Shown here piece after piece: positions 1 through 8,397 of a DNA stretch of 64,000 nt (positions are counted from its first letter, which is position 1; every line of letters starts with the position of its first letter). Below the pieces are notes generated by a model. That model saw nothing but the letters and a program-made list of their open reading frames with translations, was not told where the DNA came from and did no database searches. The stretch is from Lachnospira multipara LB2003 (GTDB lineage Bacteria; Bacillota; Clostridia; Lachnospirales; Lachnospiraceae), in NCBI RefSeq assembly GCF_000702205.1, contig NZ_JNKW01000004.1:1-64000 (forward strand), read 5' to 3'. Both the position numbers and the translations under genes were made by a program.

Positions 1-255
<255 letters not shown>

Positions 256-487
256 AGTTTTACCTTAGCTTAGTTCTGAACGAACTAGCTTATAGTTCCG
301 TTTCCGTTTAACATTACTGTTATTAAGGATAATCATTTTTAAACTTATGTTTAACGATTGATTAACTCGCTTGAATTTTTTTCAAAGAATTTTCAAGGTT
401 GTCATTCTGTTCAGTTGTCAAGGTTCTTATTGTTTATCAGAAGCAATCTTCCGACTTAGCAAAATCATTAAATCTAATGATTTTGAG

Positions 488-573
488 CGGAGAGGATGGG
501 ATTCGAACCCATGCGCCCGTGAAGACAAACGGTTTTCAAGACCGCCCCGTTATGACCACTTCGGTACCTCTCC
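488..573 (-). tRNA. tRNA-Ser (anticodon TGA)
   Basis: The 86-nt minus-strand gene folds as a class II tRNA. The acceptor stem is GGAGAGG/CCTCTCC with discriminator G, the anticodon loop is CTTGAAA (anticodon TGA), there is a long variable arm, and the T-loop is GGTTCGAATCC. No CCA is encoded. It lies about 230 nt upstream of the 16S gene on the same strand, behind a strong promoter, so it may be the first gene of the rRNA transcript. Confidence 0.97.
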
Positions 574-623
574 AGAACTTTTATTTTGTTTCTGTGTCGT
601 TGCTGTATCGCAGCGACTCGTAT

Positions 624-652
624 ATAATAACATCATCCATATTTTTTGTCAA
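624..652 (-). promoter_or_regulatory. Strong promoter for tRNA-Ser / rRNA operon
   Basis: On the minus strand there is a -35 TTGACA (plus 647-652), a 17-bp spacer and a -10 TATTAT (plus 624-629) with an extended TG one base upstream. This is near-consensus sigma-A. Transcription would start about 45 nt before the tRNA-Ser. No promoter as good is visible between the tRNA and 16S. Confidence 0.85.
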
Positions 653-883
653 CACATTTTTCGTAATTTTTTTCGATTTTTTCGCATAATTTCTATACTT
701 TACAAACTATTCTAATAAGCTATTTACTAGCGATATGTTTGTTTTTCTATAGATATATCACAAGAATGTGCCTGAAATGCTGATGAATACTGGCTTTGAT
801 GGCTTTTTCTTCTCTTTTTAGCCTTCTCTTCGTGTTTAGTTCCTATTTATTTTTTGTTCTATCCATATGTTTTATAAATATTA

Positions 884-922
884 AAAAAGAAGGTGAAATT
901 CTTATGTTTTCGCCTTCTTTTT
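884..922 (-). terminator. Intrinsic terminator after lrgAB
   Basis: A hairpin with a GAAGG/CCTTC core, extended by A/T pairs, is followed on the minus strand by a T-rich tail. It sits about 75 nt past the lrgB stop. The A/T flanks could also let it work in the other direction. Confidence 0.75.
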
Positions 923-996
923 GGAATTATTTTTTACTTTTTTCTATTTATTTTTCATTCTTATCTTATGTGCTATATAGGATTATTTACTCTTTA

Positions 997-1686
997 TTAT
1001 AGAATATTTGAGAAGATTGGGGCGATGATTACTGTTAATAGTCCTGCTATGGCTAGTGAAAGACTGCTTATTGCTCCTTCTACTTCTCCCATTTCCATTG
1101 CCTTTGATGTTCCCATGGCATGGGATGATGTTCCTATGGCAACGCCTTTTGCTATTGGATCCTCTATTTTAAAGAGTTTACATATCATTTCTGCAAAGAT
1201 ATTTCCAAATATACCTGTTATTATGATTGAAGCTATTGTTATTGTTATTATTCCGTTCATCTCTTCTGAAACACCTATTCCTATTGCTGTTGTTATGGAT
1301 TTTGGCAATAGTGTTACATATGTTTCATGATTCATCTTAAATAATAGGCTGCAAACTAATACACATAGCATGCTTGTTACTGTTCCCGATAACACGCCTA
1401 TTAAAATTGCTAAGCCATTCTTTTTTAAGCTTTCCATTTGCTCATACATAGGTACCGCCAAGCATACTGTTGCTGGTGTTAATAAGTAGGATATAAAATC
1501 CGCTCCTTCTGAATATGTCTGATAACTCATTCCTGAAAATGCCAAGAATACTATTATTAGCATTATTGATATTAAAAGCGGGTTAAATATTGCCACTTTT
1601 AGTTTTTTCTTTATTATTACTCCTATTGCATAGGCTACTAATGTTATTGTTACTCCAAAAAATAAGGATTCTTCTAATACTTCCAT
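997..1686 (-). CDS. lrgB: LrgB-family membrane protein
   Basis: This 229-residue integral membrane protein of the LrgB/CidB family is typical in length and has about six or seven hydrophobic segments. Family motifs visible are PKSITTAIG (residues 128-136) and GTSSHAMGTSKA (185-196). It begins 3 nt after lrgA on the same strand, the usual two-gene arrangement. In other Firmicutes the pair has been linked to murein hydrolase control and, more recently, to export of small organic acids such as pyruvate. Which role applies here cannot be read from the sequence. Confidence 0.93.
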   Translation of the reverse strand: MEVLEESLFFGVTITLVAYAIGVIIKKKLKVAIFNPLLISIMLIIVFLAFSGMSYQTYSEGADFISYLLTPATVCLAVPMYEQMESLKKNGLAILIGVLSGTVTSMLCVLVCSLLFKMNHETYVTLLPKSITTAIGIGVSEEMNGIITITIASIIITGIFGNIFAEMICKLFKIEDPIAKGVAIGTSSHAMGTSKAMEMGEVEGAISSLSLAIAGLLTVIIAPIFSNIL

Positions 1687-1689
1687 TAT

Positions 1690-2040
1690 CTATTTATTGC
1701 CTTTCTTTATTATTAGCTGAGATACACTTCCTGATATAACCATTACTATTATTGTCGATGCTATTATTGTTACGCTTAGTGGTAACCAAATTCCTTTTAT
1801 TAATCCCCATTTTTCTAATAGGCCTACTCCCGATGGTATAAACATTAATGGCATTACTTCTATTAGAAAGGTTGATACTTCCTTTACTTGATGCACTTTT
1901 ATAATTTTGCTTTGTAATAAGATAAATAATATTATCATTCCGTATATGCTTCCTGGTATTGGCAAATCCACATAATAGTGTATTAATTCACCTACAAATG
2001 AAATTAAAATGACTATTAAGAACTGCTTTACATATTTCAT
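1690..2040 (-). CDS. lrgA: LrgA-family (holin-like) membrane protein
   Basis: This 116-residue CidA/LrgA-family protein has about four membrane segments. It contains the family signature PIPGSIYGM (residues 27-35) and the segment LMFIPSGVG (65-73). A GAAAGGAAA ribosome binding site precedes the ATG. It is followed at once by lrgB, so both are probably one transcript. LrgA proteins are described as holin-like partners of LrgB. No LytSR-type regulator is present in the window. Confidence 0.93.
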   Translation of the reverse strand: MKYVKQFLIVILISFVGELIHYYVDLPIPGSIYGMIILFILLQSKIIKVHQVKEVSTFLIEVMPLMFIPSGVGLLEKWGLIKGIWLPLSVTIIASTIIVMVISGSVSQLIIKKGNK

Positions 2041-2226
2041 TTTTATTTCCTTTCTTGTTATTCATATATATATTTACTAAGTAACTTATTGAAATTACGC
2101 TACACATATAGGCTTTTATGGTCCTTACTACATATGTTGCTATCATTATTTTAGTTACTTTTATGTTAAGCCAAAGAATTATAGTACTTATATTTATTAA
2201 ATTCTAGATTAATTTTTTACAAAAAT

Positions 2227-2274
2227 AAAAAAAGAATTGCCTACTTATCTTATGAAGTAAACAATTCTTTTTAT
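2227..2274 (-). terminator. Intrinsic terminator after the Gln/Pro-repeat gene
   Basis: The stem AAAGAATTG/CAATTCTTT, extended by a second TACTT/AAGTA helix, is followed on the minus strand by a run of T. It lies about 50 nt past the end of the repeat tail, ahead of the lrgA leader. Confidence 0.8.
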
Positions 2275-2321
2275 TTATCATATACAATTTTAAAATTTAC
2301 TGATTATACAGAGTTTGTTAA

Positions 2322-2538
2322 TTACTGCTGTGTATTATTCTGATTAAATCCGCCAAATGTCTGCTGATTTGCCTGTGTATTAGGCTGCTGTGGCTGACTT
2401 GGCTGTGCATTAAACTGCTGTGGCTGGCCTGGCTGTGCATTAAACTGCTGTGGCTGACCTGGCTGTGCACCAAACTGCTGTGGCTGACCTGGCTGTGCAC
2501 CAAACTGCTGTGGCTGCTGTGGCTGGCCTGGCTGTGCA
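2322..2538 (-). pseudogene. Out-of-frame remainder of the Gln/Pro-repeat tail
   Basis: This stretch continues the 30-nt repeats of the upstream membrane-protein gene but is in the next reading frame. If one C of the CCC at 2557-2559 is removed (the other repeat units have CC), the frame joins up. It then encodes further copies of QPGQPQQFNA and ends with a non-repetitive tail that finishes in NNTQQ at a TAA. The full protein would be about 303 residues instead of 230. It is either a true frameshift allele or a single-base sequencing error. Confidence 0.6.
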
Positions 2539-2616
2539 CTAAACTGCTGTGGCTGGCCCTGGCTGTGCATTAAACTGCTGTGGCTGGCCTGGCTGTGCAT
2601 TAAACTGCTGTGGCTG
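2384..2616 (-). repeat. 30-bp tandem repeat, about seven copies
   Basis: The imperfect unit encodes QPGQPQQFNA on the minus strand. The sub-motif GGCTGTGCA recurs at 2401, 2431, 2461, 2491, about 2530, 2561 and 2591. One unit carries an extra 9 bp near 2511-2520, and another carries one extra C at 2557-2559. Because the unit is a multiple of three, all three minus frames stay open across the array. Confidence 0.9.
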
Positions 2617-3231
2617 ACTGCCCTGGAGATTTGGATTGTACTGTGCATTAGCTGCGCCGTATCCTCTGTTGCTATTAATCATATCTGCAAATGGATTAAG
2701 ATTAGGATTAGCTGGCATCTTATATACCATTGGCTTAATTACTAATTCGTTAATCCAGTATGATGCTGCTATTACTAATGTTAGGATGATTTCAAAAATC
2801 ATTCCTACACCTACTTTGAATTTTACAAATTCTGACATATCAATGCCTAACCATGATGCTGTGCCATTATATGCTTCAATATATTCCTTAGCTTCTTTAA
2901 CATCTGAATTTCCTACAATTATTGTTAATAGGATTAATACAAAACTTGCTAGGCATAATCCTGTTGCTACTATAGAAATCACTGGTGTTGCTTTTCCTAA
3001 TGCTTCAAGAATAAATAACACAATTATTGCTACTAAAACTAAAAGTAATAATGCTCCGAAGAAATTATACTTTATTAAGCTATATGATTTTGATTCTAAA
3101 CTACTGCTAGCATAAGACTTTAACATACCGCTTGGTACTACCTGATAAAACGGTACAAAAGAAAATAGTACTGCCAATACCGCTGCACACAAACCTACGA
3201 TATTGGTTTTTTTAATATTAAATTGATTCAT
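2539..3231 (-). CDS. Four-helix membrane protein with Gln/Pro-rich repeat tail, truncated by frameshift
   Basis: The family is not recognised. The protein has four hydrophobic helices (about residues 11-29, 55-76, 82-106 and 140-160). An Asn-rich linker follows, and then a tail of QPGQPQQFNA repeats from about residue 205. The frame ends after two repeats at PGPATAV because one unit has CCC at 2557-2559 where the others have CC. The missing repeats continue in the next frame down to 2322. The membrane domain is intact, so the truncated protein could still function. An AGGAGG site precedes the ATG. The tail looks like a flexible cytoplasmic or surface-exposed low-complexity region. Confidence 0.75.
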   Translation of the reverse strand: MNQFNIKKTNIVGLCAAVLAVLFSFVPFYQVVPSGMLKSYASSSLESKSYSLIKYNFFGALLLLVLVAIIVLFILEALGKATPVISIVATGLCLASFVLILLTIIVGNSDVKEAKEYIEAYNGTASWLGIDMSEFVKFKVGVGMIFEIILTLVIAASYWINELVIKPMVYKMPANPNLNPFADMINSNRGYGAANAQYNPNLQGSQPQQFNAQPGQPQQFNAQPGPATAV

Positions 3232-3300
3232 GAGACCTCCTCAAAACTTTATATTTTTCAATTAAATTATAGTGGCTATTATTTTTCACGTCAAGCATTC

Positions 3301-4002
3301 TTACTTTCTTCTAAGAAAGCATTCTGCTATCTTTAAGTCTTCTGGCGTTGTTACCTTGATGTTCTTATAACTTGACTTTGTTAAATATGGTTCTACCTTT
3401 CCAAAGGCTGATACTACCATTGCATCATCTGTAACGCCTTCTGTCTTACCTTCTTTATACATTTGTGTATAGGAATCATATACTAATTTTATTGTAAAAC
3501 TTTGTGGTGTCTGCACCTGATATAATTTGCTTCTATCTGGTGTTTCTATTGCAAAGCCCTTATCGTCTGATACTTTTATTGTATCTTTTACTGCTACTGC
3601 TGCTATACTTGCCTTATATTTCTTGCAAGACTCCACACATGACTCTATGATTTCATTATCTAGCATTGGTCTTGCTCCATCATGTATCAAACATATATTA
3701 GTATCTGTAATGTCCTCAGTTGGTATCTTTTTTAAACCACTATACACCGAATCATAACGTTCTTTCCCAGCATAGGCTATTGCATATGCTTTTGTTATGT
3801 CGTTTTTATTCATTAGTTCTTTAATATAGTCCTCATATTCTCTTGATACTACTACTATTATTCTATCTATTAGTGGGCTTTCTTGCATTGCTTTTAAGGA
3901 ATAATATATTACTGGTTGTCCTAAAATTTCTAAATACTGTTTAGGTACCTTGGCTCCCATTCTTGTTCCTTTACCACCTGATAGCACTATTGCATAGTTC
4001 AT
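3301..4002 (-). CDS. ispD: 2-C-methyl-D-erythritol 4-phosphate cytidylyltransferase
   Basis: IspD condenses CTP with methylerythritol 4-phosphate, the third step of the MEP isoprenoid pathway. At 233 residues it is full length. The nucleotide-binding loop SGGKGTRMG (residues 8-16) is followed by K21, and an IHDGARPM segment follows near residue 106. The ATG has an AAAGGGG ribosome binding site. It lies directly after tsaD, separated by decayed 20-bp repeats. Some IspD-like proteins use ribitol phosphate (TarI); no teichoic acid genes are nearby, so the isoprenoid role is preferred. Confidence 0.9.
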   Translation of the reverse strand: MNYAIVLSGGKGTRMGAKVPKQYLEILGQPVIYYSLKAMQESPLIDRIIVVVSREYEDYIKELMNKNDITKAYAIAYAGKERYDSVYSGLKKIPTEDITDTNICLIHDGARPMLDNEIIESCVESCKKYKASIAAVAVKDTIKVSDDKGFAIETPDRSKLYQVQTPQSFTIKLVYDSYTQMYKEGKTEGVTDDAMVVSAFGKVEPYLTKSSYKNIKVTTPEDLKIAECFLRRK

Positions 4003-4012
4003 ATTGTCCCCT

Positions 4013-4080
4013 TTTTAGATTCGTTCTTCTAATTTTAGATTAATTCTCCTAATCTAGATTCGTTCTCCTAATTTTAGATT
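4013..4080. repeat. Degenerate 20-bp tandem repeat at the tsaD/ispD junction
   Basis: Three copies of a 19-20 bp unit (4013-4032, 4033-4052, 4053-4071) and a partial fourth (4072-4080) are visible. On the minus strand the unit reads like TTAGGAGAACGAATCTAAAA. The TsaD codons for LKLGERI lie in the last copies, so the spacer appears to be made of duplicated tsaD 3' end. Confidence 0.75.
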
Positions 4081-5121
4081 TGGTACTGCATTTAGATCTA
4101 GGCCATGTCTTGTTCCCTTTATATATTCATAATATGCTGCTGCCCCTATCATTGCTGCATTATCTGTACAAAGAGCTGGTGTTGGCGAATAAAATTTAAT
4201 TCCATTGGCCTCACATTCTTTCTCTAATGTTTCCTTTAGGCATGAATTTGCTGCTACTCCTCCTGCTATTGCTAGATTATTATAGCCGCTTTCCTTTGCT
4301 AGCTTTACTGCTCTTGATACTAAAGCATCTACTACTGCCTTCTGGAAGGATGCTACTAAATCTGCTTTATTTATTGTCTCACCCTTCATCTCTGCCTGAT
4401 TTATATAATTTAGGACTGCTGACTTGATTCCACTAAATGAAAAATCATATGGTGCATCATCTACATGTGCTCTTGGGAACTGTACTGCATCTGGATTTCC
4501 TTCTTTGCTTAATTTATCTATCTTTGGTCCTCCTGGATATCCTAATCCTACTGCACGAGCTACTTTATCAAAAGCTTCTCCTGCCGCATCATCTCTTGTT
4601 CTTCCTACAATTTCGTATTCACCATAGTCTAATACCTTTATTAGATGTGTATGTCCACCTGATACTACTAATCCTGCAAATGGTGGTTCTAGCTCTTTAT
4701 GCTGTATAAAGTTAGCTGAAATATGTCCTTCTATGTGATGTACTCCTACTAATGGCTTCTTTAGTGCCCACGCTAGTGCTTTTGCCTCTGCTACTCCTAC
4801 TAAGAGTGCTCCTACTAAACCTGGTCCATATGTTACTGCTATTGCATCTATATCATCCCATGTCATATTAGCATCAGTTAATGCTTTCTTTATTACTGGA
4901 TTTATATTCTCAATATGCTTTCTTGAAGCTATTTCTGGTACTACTCCACCGTATTGTGTATGGATTGCTATCTGTGTATTTATTACATTACTTATTACTT
5001 CACGTCCATTTCTTACAATTGCACATGCTGTTTCATCACATGAACTTTCTATTGCTAAAATAGTTATGTCTTTTTTATTCAATTCGTTTTGTTCTATATT
5101 TGTTTTTACTTCTTCGCTCAT
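4054..5121 (-). CDS. tsaD: tRNA N6-adenosine threonylcarbamoyltransferase TsaD
   Basis: TsaD transfers threonylcarbamoyl from TC-AMP to A37 of ANN-decoding tRNAs, acting with TsaB and TsaE, both encoded a few kb upstream on the same strand. Visible motifs are the ATP-binding ESSCDET (25-31) and the metal-binding HxxxH (H129, H133), with a GGVAANSCL loop further on. The protein is 355 residues, slightly longer than usual because of a charged N-terminal extension of about 18 residues. The start has an AGGAGAA site. The C-terminal codons fall in a tandem repeat. Confidence 0.96.
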   Translation of the reverse strand: MSEEVKTNIEQNELNKKDITILAIESSCDETACAIVRNGREVISNVINTQIAIHTQYGGVVPEIASRKHIENINPVIKKALTDANMTWDDIDAIAVTYGPGLVGALLVGVAEAKALAWALKKPLVGVHHIEGHISANFIQHKELEPPFAGLVVSGGHTHLIKVLDYGEYEIVGRTRDDAAGEAFDKVARAVGLGYPGGPKIDKLSKEGNPDAVQFPRAHVDDAPYDFSFSGIKSAVLNYINQAEMKGETINKADLVASFQKAVVDALVSRAVKLAKESGYNNLAIAGGVAANSCLKETLEKECEANGIKFYSPTPALCTDNAAMIGAAAYYEYIKGTRHGLDLNAVPNLKLGERI

Positions 5122-5148
5122 AATTTCTCCTAATTAATGGCATATTTT

Positions 5149-5177
5149 AGGCTTAGCCATTATTTATGGCTAAGCCT
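5149..5177 (-). other. Strong 12-bp hairpin between tsaD and the upstream gene
   Basis: The perfect stem AGGCTTAGCCAT/ATGGCTAAGCCT has a 5-nt loop. On the minus strand it is followed by AAAATATG rather than T residues, so it is not a standard intrinsic terminator for the gene at 5200. On the plus strand only TTT follows. It may stabilise or process the mRNA. Confidence 0.6.
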
Positions 5178-5199
5178 TTGTTATCTAAGTATTTTATTA

Positions 5200-5775
5200 C
5201 TATTCCGTTTGATTATCAAGTTCCCAAAATAGTATCTTCCATTGTCCTAATTCATTTTTCCTTAGGGTATACTTATAATACGAACTTCTAAGGGTTGAGC
5301 CTTCTCTAAAATAATACAATACATGAAGGGATGCATATTGCTTATCTCCTATGGTTGCATATTTTAGTCCCTGGGCTGACTGTACTGTATAACTATTTAT
5401 AAATATATCCGATGACTTAAATTCCTTTACTTCTTGCTTTAAGGATGTTAAAAATTCGTTATAAGTATTTTTCCCGTTCAATTCATCATCAAGTAGTATT
5501 CTTGCTTGTTTAGCCAAGCTATCCAGCTGCTCTTCTGTTGTGTCCTTGGCATAATAGCACTTACTTATTTCAGCATAGTTTTTTAATACTTCCCTTGGTG
5601 TATCTGGGTAATTTTTTACAAAATCCTTATTTATTAGCACTGTAGCTATATCATTTTTTGCTGTTTTTTCTATTGCCTGTTGTGTTATATCTTTATTGGC
5701 CAAATAAAAGTAATATCCCACTGCTGCTATAGCTAAAACGCCAACTATTATAAACGTTCTAAGATATTTTTTCAT
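5200..5775 (-). CDS. Membrane-anchored protein of unknown function
   Basis: I do not recognise the family with confidence. The protein has 191 residues: an N-terminal hydrophobic anchor (about residues 5-23) and a soluble alpha/beta domain outside the membrane. The C-terminal part (YYKYTLRKNELGQWKILFWEL) resembles the end of small NTF2-like or lipoprotein-type folds. An upstream GTG would add nine residues, but the AAAAGGGG site lies just before the ATG at 5775, so that start is used. It lies between rnz and tsaD on the same strand. Confidence 0.7.
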   Translation of the reverse strand: MKKYLRTFIIVGVLAIAAVGYYFYLANKDITQQAIEKTAKNDIATVLINKDFVKNYPDTPREVLKNYAEISKCYYAKDTTEEQLDSLAKQARILLDDELNGKNTYNEFLTSLKQEVKEFKSSDIFINSYTVQSAQGLKYATIGDKQYASLHVLYYFREGSTLRSSYYKYTLRKNELGQWKILFWELDNQTE

Positions 5776-5840
5776 ATATTCGCCCCTTTTTAGGATCTTC
5801 ACGAAGTTATTCTAAAAATATAATATCACGTTTTTTATTA

Positions 5841-6752
5841 TTAGTCATCCTCAAAATTCAATTCTATGCTTTGTTTATCTTTAGCTGCTATTACGTTAGG
5901 GAATATGTTCTTTATTGAATCTACATAGTCCCATGGTCTTACTAGGGATGGAGAATAATGGGTTAGCCACATTCTTTCAACATTGGCTTCTTTAGCTAAC
6001 TTTGCTGCCTCTCTAAAGGTCATGTGCTTATATTCTCTTGCCTTATTATCTTTATCATTCTCTCCATACATTCCTTCACATATAAAGAGATCTGAATTTT
6101 GAGCATTTTTTACTATTGATGGTACTGGTCTTGTATCTGTACAATATGTGACTTTTATGCCCTTTCTTGCTCCTCCCATTACCATATCTGATGTATATGT
6201 CTTATCATCTATTACTACTTCTTCACCATGCTGTAGCTTGTTCCAGTAATGTACTGGAATTTCTAATTCTCTTGCCTTTACTGGATCAAATTTACCTATT
6301 CTTGGGATGTTTATTGTATATCCATAACATGCTACTGTATGGTTTACTTTAAATGCATCTATCTCATATCCATTTATTGAAAAATGTACCTGTGGCTCTG
6401 TTAACTCTATACATTTTATTTCAAATGGTAATTCTGGTGCTATTACTCTTAAAGAATTTACTACTCTTTGTAGCCCCTTTGGTCCTATTAATGTCAATGG
6501 TGCTGTTCTTTCTGAATTTCCTATTGTTAGTAATAGTCCTGGTAAGCCACTGATATGATCTGCATGATAATGCGTAAAGCAGATTATATCTATTGGATTG
6601 TAACTCCATCCTTTTTCTTTGATTGCTATCTGTGTTCCTTCTCCACAGTCTATTAATAAACTGCTGCCATTATATCTTGTCATCATGGATGTCAACCATC
6701 TTCCAGGCAATGGTAACATTCCACTTGTTCCTAGCAAACATACGTCTAACAT
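5841..6752 (-). CDS. rnz: Ribonuclease Z
   Basis: This metallo-beta-lactamase-fold endonuclease matures tRNA 3' ends. The 303-residue length is normal. The metal-binding motif HYHADH is at residues 61-66, downstream of the N-terminal LLGTSGMLPLPGR strand-turn. A later CTDTRP segment and a WLTHYSPS segment near the C-terminus supply further metal ligands of the family. It is 13 nt downstream of rimI and probably in the same transcript as the t6A genes. Since tRNAs here may lack encoded CCA (see tRNA-Ser), RNase Z processing fits. Confidence 0.94.
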   Translation of the reverse strand: MLDVCLLGTSGMLPLPGRWLTSMMTRYNGSSLLIDCGEGTQIAIKEKGWSYNPIDIICFTHYHADHISGLPGLLLTIGNSERTAPLTLIGPKGLQRVVNSLRVIAPELPFEIKCIELTEPQVHFSINGYEIDAFKVNHTVACYGYTINIPRIGKFDPVKARELEIPVHYWNKLQHGEEVVIDDKTYTSDMVMGGARKGIKVTYCTDTRPVPSIVKNAQNSDLFICEGMYGENDKDNKAREYKHMTFREAAKLAKEANVERMWLTHYSPSLVRPWDYVDSIKNIFPNVIAAKDKQSIELNFEDD

Positions 6753-6765
6753 CTTTATACCTTTC

Positions 6766-7218
6766 TTATCTTTCTTTTATTATTTTGGACATTATTATGG
6801 CATTTTCCACTGGTTTTTCATAGAAATTCTTTCTCATTCCTAAGGTCTTATATCCTATCTTAGTATAGAGATTTCTGGCATTATCATTACTTTCTCTTAC
6901 TTCTAGTAAAAATGCATTAATTCCTCTTTCATGTCCTTTTTGTTCAAGCCATTTCATTAAGCTTATTCCTATTCCTTGATGTCTATACTTTGGATTAACG
7001 GCTACGTTGGTTATTTCTCCTTCATCAAAACTTTGCCATAGTCCTGCATATCCTGCAACTTCTCCGTCTTTATGAGCTACTATGTATAGTGTATTTTCGT
7101 TATTAATGGCTTCTAAAAATGAATTTCTAGACCAGGGTGTGCTAAATGTATTCTGCTCTATTTGGCTCACTTCATCTATGTCTTTTTCTTTCATAAATGC
7201 TATATCGATTAATTCCAT
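6766..7218 (-). CDS. rimI: Ribosomal protein S18-alanine N-acetyltransferase (GNAT)
   Basis: This 150-residue GNAT-fold acetyltransferase has the acetyl-CoA loop RHQGIG (79-84) and the C-terminal LEVRESNDNARNLYTKIGY segment characteristic of RimI. Its position 34 nt after tsaB is the classic tsaB-rimI arrangement. The likely reaction is acetylation of the N-terminal alanine of ribosomal protein S18. Assignment of substrate rests on family and neighbourhood. An AGGAG site precedes the ATG. Confidence 0.9.
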   Translation of the reverse strand: MELIDIAFMKEKDIDEVSQIEQNTFSTPWSRNSFLEAINNENTLYIVAHKDGEVAGYAGLWQSFDEGEITNVAVNPKYRHQGIGISLMKWLEQKGHERGINAFLLEVRESNDNARNLYTKIGYKTLGMRKNFYEKPVENAIIMSKIIKER

Positions 7219-7252
7219 TATAACTCCTATTCTACATATCTATATAAAGGGA

Positions 7253-7960
7253 TTAACTTCTTTTTTTCTTGGCTTCTAATTCTCTTTCTGCCTGTGATGG
7301 TCTTAAATAATCTGGGCTTATATTATCCCCTGATTCTAATTTACCTTCTTTAGCTAAATCTAGAGCTCTTAGTGCTACTGAGCTTGCCTTATGTTTCCTA
7401 TTTACTATACTTGCTTCTGTGTAGTTAATTTTTAAATTCTCTTTAAAGTAGTCTCTTGCGACTTCTATTCCATCACCTAAAAATACCACATCTTCATAAT
7501 TATCGTTTAATTCCTTAGCCAAATCCTCTATTGCTATTAGATTTGTCTTTCTTAATTCCTTAAACTGTCCATTCTCAAATGTATATATTCCGCTATACAC
7601 ATGCTTTCTCTTGGCATCCATTATTGGGACTATAACTTTACTAGTTCCCACTAGGTTATAAGCTAATCCTTCTAATGTTGGCACTGCTATCATTGGCTTA
7701 TCTTTAGATAAAGCTATTCCCTTAGCTGTAGCTACTCCTATTCTTAAACCTGTAAAAGAGCCTGGCCCTACTGAAACTGCTATTGCGTCTATATCATCTA
7801 CTTCTGTTTCTGTCATTGCGCATATTTCATCTATCATTGGTAATAATGTCTGCGAATGTGTCTTCTTATGATTTATTGTATATTCTGCTATTACATTCTC
7901 CTCATCTACTATTGCAGTTGATGCTGTAATTGCTGAACTTTCTATTGCTAATATCTTCAT
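7253..7960 (-). CDS. tsaB: tRNA threonylcarbamoyladenosine biosynthesis protein TsaB
   Basis: TsaB is the inactive paralogue and partner of TsaD in t6A synthesis. The 235-residue protein has the ASKHA-fold N-terminus MKILAIESS and the loop SVGPGSFTGLRIG (63-75). It lacks the TsaD HxxxH metal site, as expected. It lies 5 nt downstream of tsaE, so translation is probably coupled. Confidence 0.95.
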   Translation of the reverse strand: MKILAIESSAITASTAIVDEENVIAEYTINHKKTHSQTLLPMIDEICAMTETEVDDIDAIAVSVGPGSFTGLRIGVATAKGIALSKDKPMIAVPTLEGLAYNLVGTSKVIVPIMDAKRKHVYSGIYTFENGQFKELRKTNLIAIEDLAKELNDNYEDVVFLGDGIEVARDYFKENLKINYTEASIVNRKHKASSVALRALDLAKEGKLESGDNISPDYLRPSQAERELEAKKKRS

Positions 7961-7965
7961 TGTTA

Positions 7966-8397
7966 TTACATGACCTTTCCATCAATTTGAATTAATCGAT
8001 AATCGAAACCTTTACTTAAGTCTTTCTTGATGCTTATATAAATTGCATCCTCTGGCATTATTTCTTCTACTAGACTTGCCCATTCTATTAAGCAAACCCC
8101 ATCTGAGAAAAAATATTCTTCATAGCCTATTTCATCCATTTCGTCCACATCTGCTATTCTATAAACATCAAAATGATATAAAGGAATTCTTCCTTCGTTA
8201 TATTCTTGAACTATTGTAAATGTTGGGCTATTTATTGGTTCTTCTATTCCTAAGCCTTTAGCAAAACCTTGAGTAAATACTGTCTTACCTACTCCTAGGT
8301 CTCCTTCTAATCTATAGATTTCGCCAGCTTTGGCTTTTTTTCCTAATTCATAGCCTAACTCAAATGTTTCCTTTGAATTATATGTTTCCCTTGTCAT
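7966..8397 (-). CDS. tsaE: tRNA threonylcarbamoyladenosine biosynthesis ATPase TsaE
   Basis: This small P-loop ATPase of 143 residues has a Walker A motif GDLGVGKT (32-39) and the SPTFTIVQEY segment typical of the family. It powers or resets the TsaB-TsaD complex. Its start overlaps the end of the YcxB-like gene by 20 nt. Confidence 0.95.
   Translation of the reverse strand: MTRETYNSKETFELGYELGKKAKAGEIYRLEGDLGVGKTVFTQGFAKGLGIEEPINSPTFTIVQEYNEGRIPLYHFDVYRIADVDEMDEIGYEEYFFSDGVCLIEWASLVEEIMPEDAIYISIKKDLSKGFDYRLIQIDGKVM

Noticed and set aside
371-715. Open frames over the tRNA-Ser and its promoter
   Set aside because: They cross the tRNA gene and promoter, lack ribosome sites, and have no recognisable protein features.
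2384-2616. CRISPR array
   Set aside because: Units are contiguous 30-bp coding repeats without spacers and continue the reading frame of a membrane protein.
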